Assembly (NCBI GenBank): GCA_019055375.1
Contig: JAHQIW010000035.1
Location: 124,001 to 188,000 of the forward strand
Direction of reading: 5' to 3'
Length of the DNA: 64,000 bases
From: Parelaphostrongylus tenuis
Taxonomy: Eukaryota > Nematoda > Chromadorea > Rhabditida > Metastrongylidae
Shown: positions 31,401 through 40,400 of the stretch, in pieces
Layout of the letters: the number at the start of each line of letters is the position of its first letter
Numbering within the stretch: position 1 is the first letter of the stretch
The notes under the pieces: model-generated
What the model saw: the letters and a program-made list of their open reading frames with translations, nothing else
What the model was told of the DNA's origin: nothing
The model's database searches: none
Made by a program: the position numbers and the translations under genes

Positions 31401-34400
31401 TTTTATTATATGTCTTCCATTGATTGAACAGGTGAAGAACAAGGGAACGGTAATCACATAGGTCAGTAATGCTTTTTTACTTTTTCTCATAACTTTTTTT
31501 ACTATCTTTTTCTAGGCATTACTGGCCTATGTGATTACCGTTCCGTTGCTCTTAATCTGTCATTCAGTGGAAAGCATATAATATAAGCGGCTTTGACGAA
31601 AGCGACCTGCCGAGACATTAGCTGTTTGATTGTGTGAATAAAGTTTGGATTTAACACCTCTTGGCTCGCTCAAGAAAGAAGAAAGAATAAGAATCTTCTT
31701 GTTAGTTTGATGTTATTTCAAATGTGTGTGTGCTGTGCATGTTGTCTGTGTCGGTGCAGGTGTGTGCGCATATTTGTATGCTTGAACTTCGATGTGGAAG
31801 TTTATCATTTTATCAGCTGTGCAACCACTTTTGCATATTGCATGATAAAACAGTCCTTCAAATATCTCAATTAACTGATTGCTTTTTTCTATGCTCAAAT
31901 TCTTTCCTTCTTCATCTTCTAACCTTATAAAAGCTTACAATGTAGCGGTAATCTCGAGAAAACCAGCGTTTTCCATCTATTTCGGGTTTCACGAAATAAA
32001 TGGGCTGGTTTCGGTGATTAGAGATATCGCGCTTCAACGACCGCTCCAAAACGGTCGTTAGGTGGCTAAAACTCTCATACTTCATGAGAGTTACATTATA
32101 TTGAGCAATACATGACTCTTTCTCCAGAAATATCCCACGTTCATCTAACAAACCACTTTCGAAAATCAACTTAAATTCATTCAATTACGTCAGGAAGGTG
32201 GGGTTTGTATTGGCTGAGAATGCAGTGTAACAATGCATAGTGGTCTTATCTCGTCTTACCGTTCCAAGCATTAAGTCTGTTCATCACGGATACTGTTTTT
32301 CGACTTGAATTGTTATATTACTTTGCATCATGATTTGTCATCTTTCTTTTTCTTATGCTTTCTTGTCTCACAATTTCGGAAGAACTTTTTTCATACCAAG
32401 CACCTGCAGTTTGATGGCTTTATCTTTTGATTTTAGCAGTAAACTAAGAAGATATTATTATTAGTCTGCTGATGTTTTTTCTTTCATTTTGAGCACCATA
32501 TCAGTCTCGTAATCGCTACGGGCCGTCCATATATTTCGGGTCGCCCATTGCTGACATGTGATCGGCAGAAGATTGTTCAACTTTTCGGGACTGGAATGAA
32601 AAAAATTCACATTGCCAAGCAACTCGGCATCACTCATAGTTGTGTGAGCAAAGTTTTAAAGAAGTAAGGTTTCTTTATAACATTTATCAAAATGTATTCA
32701 TTTTGAGTTGATTTTTCTAAATATTGTGGTTACCATCACAGTGAACATTTCTGAAAAAATTTATGTGCGCTGTAATAAGTATGAGTGATGAGGTAGAACA
32801 GAGATTCACGCATGATTTAATCTTGCTTACTTTCGCACCGAATCTCTAGTTGATAGAATAGTGGTTCGCAAAAGTTATCACATTACAATCCATTATTTGA
32901 TGCTTATATTATGTCGAATTACTTCTGGAGAAATATAAAGATCTCTTTTAAAAAATGCTAAATACAGAGTATCAACAGTCTCGCATGATATAGTCTGATT
33001 GAATATTCAGAACCTTCCATGAGGTCTCATATGGTGCCTGTAGTACTAGACGTGTGTTTCCGATTTTCTCACAAACCTTTTCTGTAGCACATACCATTCG
33101 GCTTATCTCTGTTATTACAGTAATTTGACGCGAAGAAGTATCACTCCACGTCAAGTGAAATGATCACCTAATGATGCATCATTTCAGAGTGATTGATTGT
33201 CGATTACGTAGCGTACGGCTGTCACGGGGCATATGTAACACTTTCACAGAGCCAATGAGGTTTGCGAGAAAAGCGAAATATACGTCTAGTACTAGAGATC
33301 GATACATGACTTCATGAAAGGCTCCAAACGTTCTATCATACTATGTTAAATTTTCAAGCGAGGTCTCAAAAGTCGACTGGAAGTAGTGTACTTATGCACT
33401 GTAACAGCCGTATTCTATGAATCGACAATCAGTCACTCTGAGAGAACGCATCATGAGTGATCATTTCGCTTGACTTAGAGTGATGCTTGTTCGGCTTTGA
33501 TCTCATGCAACAGTATGGGTGAGTCGAATGGCTAATGCTAATAATAAGGCTTGCGAGACGTCCGAGCTTACGCCTAGCACTAGAGGTGCCATACCTAACT
33601 CATGAGGGCCTTACATTCTGTTAGCTTTCTGAGCGAGGTCTCAAAAAGTTGACTGAAAGGTAATCACACATGAATAGCAAGTATTCTCGTTTGGAACTGG
33701 TGTGGCCACTGTGGGTAGTCTGATCAAACTTTTCAGGCTTTGATTTATTACAGACAAGCTTACAAGTAAGTTCAGTCGCCTAGAAAACTTGTGTATCACG
33801 ATTTTTACACAAAAAATTGGTCTTTCATTGAGAAATCTGTTACTGATCTCTTGCATGGTACGAATTGGAAAGGGATCTTACATGCTGTTTGTACGGATAT
33901 ATCTTGCTTCACCGGTTTGCACTATTCGCTCAAATGCAAGCTACTTCAATGAAGTGGTAGGGGCTAAATGATATACCATTTGGCGCTCATCTACTCCAGT
34001 AGGATGTGCCATGCATTTAGCTTAAATCAACATCGTAGTTGGGAGTCCATATCTGACCTATACGTACATTTAGATGTAATCTACAGATGTGGCCAATACG
34101 TTTACCTTCCTATTTGACTCCGTGTTAATCTTACTTACTTACTGGATACTTGGACGGTTCGCCTTCATGAACTGTGAGAATCCTAGAACCACATTTTCTA
34201 TTCGTTTTTTCTTCTCGCTATAATCGTCTATGGTGGTTTGATTCAAGCATGGCGGCTGGGCGCAAGTTTCATACCGTGAAATGTAGAATATCGGCAGCTG
34301 TTAGTACTGATGATTAATTCTTTTAACGAACACGTCCGTCCAACGGAACGGTAGCCGTCCTTGGGACGAGTGTATTCACGTGAAGCTCACTTGACAATTC

Positions 34401-37400
34401 GCTTGTGCACTTGTCGTCTGATTTTCTTACTTTGTGGCCGACCCATCTGTGTGTCGCTATCGATGATAATCGACTGACTTCAAAGGAATAAACGGCTCAT
34501 TTAGTCCGATAAAAGGTATATTGCTTGAGCAAGATCGATTTTGCAATCACCTGTGTACATCGCAGAGCGCCTATAATTACTACGTTAGATGCGCTGCTTA
34601 TGCAATTGTTTCAGAAGCATTTCTGACATCTCATTTCATCGCAGAAAGTTGTGACTACTGTTATCAATGAATAATATATTAGACACGAACTTCTCTCTTT
34701 GAAGGATCTCTTCTCAGTTAATGGCGAAGGCACGTGACGCATCCCTAGGTGATGGATAGGAAGATCAAACGCAAGCGAAAAACGATCTGATAATCATTAT
34801 TTGAGCCACGCATGTCAGTGGTCTGTCAATGAGGGCTGACTTATAGAGCCCGATACACGTGTTTCGATCTTGCGATCTCGTCAGTCGGGCAGTTACCCTT
34901 TCTCGTTTTTGCTAATCTCTGTGGGTGCTCCAGTCCCCACAATAAGATTTAGCGACGACGTACGTTTTACAATCTATGTCCAGTGAAAAACTCACCAAAC
35001 ACAGAGTGTTGTACTGGAGCACCCACAGAGATTAGCAAAAGACGAGAAAGGGTAACTGCCCGACTGACGAGATCGCAAGATCGAAACACGTGTATCGGGC
35101 TCTATGAGTCAGCCCTCATTGACAGACCACTGACATGCGTGGCTCAAATAATGATTATCAGGCATATTGAAGTTTGAGCTGTGGTCTTAAGAAAACACTC
35201 GAAACGAAAGATAAAAACGATCTGTGCTTTCAGAGATCCAAATGGACTCTGGAAATAGGCTCACTATTTCTACTGAGCTGTTTTTCACGCATCTTTATTT
35301 ATTATGAGTCAAACTGACTGAAGGCCTGCGATCAAGCGGCTGGGAAGTATATGCGAGGCGGTTATGAGTAGCCTTCAACAAATAAGCTCCTCTTGTTCCT
35401 CCGAGCGAGACTGGAAAACTAGCCACTCGTGAGTATCCAGCTCTCACATGCAGAGCTTAAAGCTATACATTGGGTGAAAGCTGGAAAAGTAACTGAGAGC
35501 GGGTTTTATTTCTCTAACCCCGTGAGAGCCCCAGGTGCAAGAAAGTCCCTGAAATTTGAACAACGATATTTTAAAATTACCATAAGCTGGGATGTATTCA
35601 CTTCATTAGTCGGCTGTTGGGGAGGTACCGTCGTTAACAATATCGACGAAAAATACGACCGCCTCATTCATTGTCACGTTATCACTATAAAAGCTGAAGG
35701 TTCCTAAAGTCACTAAGAGACGCTTTCTATCTACAAACACTCGAGCTGTACGTCAACGTGGAGTCGTATGAGCCGCAAGTAACCATGGCCTCACGTCCGA
35801 TCTTGCAAAACGCTGCACAGTAGTGATAAAAAGATCTTGAAAAGAGAAGAGCAGCAGTCATGGCTGAAGCGCAAAAGCTGCAAAGAACAATCGCAAAGTC
35901 ACCAAGAACTATCCAATTACAAGACCAATATGATTGCATTTCAACGCCTTGACGGAAGAGTCATAGCTTGCAAAAGTTTAGTTGTCTAACAGTTCACTAT
36001 TTTTTGATAGAAAACGTAGATCCATAGGGTGAGTTTCCACAATATGCAACTAATAACATCATAATGTACTTACATATAACATAACATAGGAACATAACAG
36101 GAATAGAACTGTTGATAATGCAATAACGCATTCAATGGAATACAAGTACAACAAATACTAAAAATCTATCTGTTGATTACAAACGCAGCTACTTAGTATC
36201 GCTAGAACTACAAAAATATGCAAAATCATAACGCTTTGAGCAGAGCGTTAGAAATGCTCCATTCATGCTCAACGAACGAAACATTCCCGAATGCTCCACT
36301 TACGTGTGCCTAAGTCGGTAAGTCAACTTTATGAACGATCTGGCTTCGGAGTTGAGCAGGAGGACACGAACGGCTTGAGGAGCGTTCAACAGCATCGGGG
36401 ACATAGTGAAGAGGACAAGGAACATCCGATTCCTCGGCCCACCTTTCGATTCGACGATTATTTCTGCCCAAACGTATGCATCAGAAACCTGGTCGCTACT
36501 TAAACAGGATAAAAGATTACTTGGCATTATTGAACGCGCAGTTGAAATGTCAATGTTAGAAGTATCTCGTACTTCGAAACTGAGAGAAAGAATTCGAAGT
36601 TCTAACCTGTATTATCTGGCGATAATCAGAGATGCCGTTCTACACGACAGGCTATCGAAATCAAAGCGGACACGCAATGTGCTTTAACGAAAACACGTGG
36701 ACGGCAGCCGCTACCGATTGGCTTCGGTGTCAAGTTCACCACGAGAAACCCAACAAACCGATAGTCCGAGTTATTCACGAAAAGCCAAGAAGAAAGTTAT
36801 GATAGTAAAGAATTCGTAGAGGAAAGAAGATCCACTGGTTACTTTTACACGCAGAAGGGAAAAATGGAAGTATTACTGGTGCCCGCTCGAGTCCTTGACG
36901 ATCACTGAGACGGCAGGTGAATGACAATATTACTACTTGATATCACTGAGAAAATGCTTACGTTATTGATTTCAAAGTACTTTAACAAAGAAATCTTTGT
37001 GAATCCTTGATGTTTCTTCCTCTTTAAATGGCAGCTGCAACAGTAGAATTGGTATCATTTTGCAATTGTAAAACAGACAAAGCAGCATCAGAATCCTGTA
37101 GGCCAACAACATTGATATTTGAGCAAAGAGTGGATTTTGAGAATCAACTAAAAACCTAAGAAGAATTGGCACTCATATGTTGGACTGCGACAAATGAATA
37201 TTCGACCTCATTCGCTGGACAAGTTTTTTCATAGGAGCGTTAGAAATCATTCAAACGACTAAATCTCTGGCAACAGCCCTACATGGCTAGTTTTTCAAAA
37301 CACGCTTTTACAACGTTGTAAAATTCACAAAAAATTCATGTTTCGTATGACCACGCATTTTTTCTTATATCGCTTATATTCCGCTAGATAAAACTCTTTC

Positions 37401-40400
37401 CTCAAAATGCTAATACTCGCTCGCACAAGTCTCGAGGAACTCAAAAATGTGTTTAATTTTTTCTTTTGGAAAATCTCTTTTGATAGCGCTGTAGAAAGGA
37501 AAAGATTTCTGCTTTACAACTCTGCGCACAACGCTTTTTCTTCAGCCTGTGAGATCATTTAATAGCGAAGGTTCCAGTGATTCCAACGCTGCGGTTATTT
37601 TCTGGAGAAAATCGATTCACTGAAGTGTAGCACGGAATAAGATCGAGCTTCACATTTCATATTTGACGATCTTGTTTACCGACCAACTCACAGCGGTAGA
37701 GGGGACGGGGTGGTCGATCGATACAGGTAAGATGTGTTGGGTGCAGCTTGTTTCCGACTGAATATTTTTCGCCGCTTTGAAGGAACTCCATGTAAGACGA
37801 TTGACACAAATACTATCGCAACTGCCTCTGGACATTCATAACCTTTTGTACTTCCAGCGAATTATACGTGTGGGAAAAATGACGATGCGCGAGTGTATGA
37901 AACATAATTTTTATAATCCTGAATTTTACGCCGTTATAAAAGGGTGTTTTGATGTGAGGCTGCAGCTAAAGATATGAGTTTTCGAATGATCACCAACGCT
38001 TCTATGAAAAACTCTCGTACAGTAAATGAGGTCAAATATCCATTTGTCGCCGTCTAACATATAGGCACCGAAGAATTTTGCTGCGAAGATTTTGAAAGAC
38101 CAAGTAAATTGTATTGTCTTGCACATTCAGTGCTAAGCCATAAAGTCGATGATATACATTCTTGATTCAATTGGTGATTCCTCCACTAACCGATTCATAC
38201 CATTCATTAGGATGTTATTTAGTAGAATGTGTGGAATTAAAAACCCTTTCAGGACCACGTGTAGCAAAGTGGTACGCCGGGGCTTTTCGTTGTTTCCTCG
38301 TTAAACACAAACCTTTCACTAGATTTACAGTTATCATTCGATAGATGGAAAAAGTTGCGATTTTGATATTATGATTGATTTTCGGAAAACGCTTTCCAGT
38401 AACGATTCTGACAATTGATCGACTTTCTAAAACAATTTGTTATGGTGCGTTGGCACGAAAAAAAGATCATGTTTCACACTTTTAGTAGCTAGCCCGTCGC
38501 TTGAACTTCGCTACGGGCTCACTGGCAATTCCATAGTAAAGTTTGTTGGTTAGAGACAATTTATAGTCGGAAAAACTAATACGTGGAGGACGGCGCGCTC
38601 GAACTGCTGTAATGCTCGTCGTGGGTGCATGGAGTCGAGCTCCACTCTCCCCCTTCCCCACTCCTTCCACTTTTTTCGTCAATCAACAACAATGTTTTAG
38701 GGAACGTCACAGTCAGGCAATCCCCGAGATCGTAAAGATACTCAACTAATCAGTATTTTACAGCATTCAAGAAGAAACAGCGAACTGAATGCTAGAAGTA
38801 TTGCGATCAGCACAGGGAAGAAAAAGCACTGTGAAGACGGATCAAGAAAGTGTCTAAAGTAACGTCTAAAAACTGATATGTTACTGAGAGGCCTAAGGAG
38901 GTGTTTATTAGTAAAAAGAACGCTCGTGTCCCACAAGTTCTCATTTTTCCATGAAAGCCACATCAGTGAGGAAACAACGCATCTGCATTTCTTACTTCTT
39001 ATTTTTGGCGACATTGTGCAAGCGCATGTGGCGCAGTGGTTAGAGGCTCTCTACGTCGCACACAAGATCGATGGTTTGTCTCGCACTTATGGCTCACCAA
39101 GCTCCCCATACCTTCGAGCTTGTTAAATTGCTACTAGGCGTGCTTGTAAGAATTAACGGCGCTGGCTAGAAACAGCGCTAGGCCACGCTAGTCATTGCAA
39201 AGACCAGATATGCATTCAATCACATGTACAAGCGTAAATCAAAAACACATTTTCTTAATTGTATGATATTCATGAGGATCTTATATGGTTTGATTTTTAG
39301 TGCGTAGTCGTACAAGCCTTTATAGAGCCCACTCATCAATTTTATCACTCCAGCGAAATAGAAGCGCCATAATGCGCAATGCTCGAGAAGCATAATTTCA
39401 CTTTCAGTTCTACAGCGCTGTAAAGAAGCCATTCTAAGAGAATAAACACATTTTGAACTCTTAGAAAAGTTTAGATCTTGAATGCTCACTGGTAATCTAG
39501 TGAAAAGGCCTTTGTTCAGCAGAGGAAATTTTTTTTTGAAAGTTCCTTTCCGGTGACGAGAACATTAGACTTTGTCATAGGGGTATTTATTGATAAACTG
39601 GCATTATATGCACTGTGTGACATCATTTTGAAGAACTAATCAGTGTTTTCTCATTTTCAGTCACTATGATAGCTTTTGGTTTTCCATGTAATAAAATATT
39701 TCAAAACTAACAGATTCATATCATAGTATTCTTTGTGCAACTTACTATAACAGAGAGAATGTCAGCCAGTGCGATTACTTAGTGAAAGAAAACTTTTTAA
39801 TCACTCAAAAAGTTATGTATGCATGAAAAGCATGAAGGCGTGTAGAAAAAGTTGTGAAGTTTATAACTATTATAAGGAGCCTAGAATTATTCGAAAAAAG
39901 AAATAACAACTTTAGTCAAATAGCAGAAATGCACGCAAGCTGCGAATCGCGCTGCGTGCGGCTATTTCAACTGCGTTCCCGAACGGACTGTCGTCTAAAT
40001 GGGCGCCGCGAGCGACGAAAAGGGGAGAGGAGGTAGCGCCCAGCAGTGGACTGAGGTGCTCGCCACATACACGTGGTCGGTGGTTCGATTGCGTGCTCGA
40101 AGCTTACCAAGCTCTCATATTCCTCCCTCCACAATTTAGTCACCGGGCTTGTTCACCATGAGTGATTGTGAAAGCCAGATATGCATTCATTCGCCTCAAA
40201 CGATGCATGATGAAGTCGATTGCTTGATACATCTCTTAGAAATTATCAACTAAAGAGTTTATTTTCTCGCCCACTTGAGTTCCATGCAACTGTTCTTTTA
40301 TTTAGATAGAGGTGTTATCGTTTTCTGAGTCCTTCAAGGCTTTTTCTGATCAGGACAGAACAAATGAAAAACTGATATCATTCGCTGGAGATAAACTTTT

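Larger units (their letters stand above)
34790..35212. mobile_element. Hammerhead-bearing foldback element B
   Basis: A 423-base insertion bounded by the 12-base duplication AAAAACGATCTG, in the leader of RTE copy IV. The arms (about 34790-34980 and 35005-35165) are near-perfect inverted copies, for example GGTGCTCCAGT against ACTGGAGCACC, each with a complete hammerhead. The extra outer segment TTTGAGCTGTGGTCTTAAG is on the right only. It shares high identity with element A at 9689-10212. Non-coding, so mobilised in trans. This is the best-preserved member of the family. Confidence 0.88.
34690..36925 (+). mobile_element. RTE copy IV, decayed, with endonuclease deleted
   Basis: Begins with the RTE leader (CAGTTAATGGCGAAGGCACG at about 34718), is interrupted by element B (34790-35212), continues the leader to about 35525, then jumps directly to the linker (ISWDVFTSLVGCW, 35583-) with the endonuclease missing. 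A heavily mutated linker continues to about 35975, then about 270 bases of unrelated sequence, and from 36230 the reverse transcriptase 3' part (ASETWSLLKQDKRLLGIIER) to a tail at about 36925. It lies in intron 2 of the paired-box gene in the same orientation. No intact frame remains; this is the most diverged RTE copy here. Confidence 0.85.

Noticed and set aside
33258..33660. CRISPR-like or satellite array from repeated blocks
   Set aside because: Only two direct copies plus inverted ones, unequal spacing and a eukaryotic context; it is a foldback-type repeat.
39022..39100. Functional tRNA gene
   Set aside because: A and B boxes are good, but the cloverleaf cannot be completed and the sequence continues into a body and tail shared with other SINE copies.
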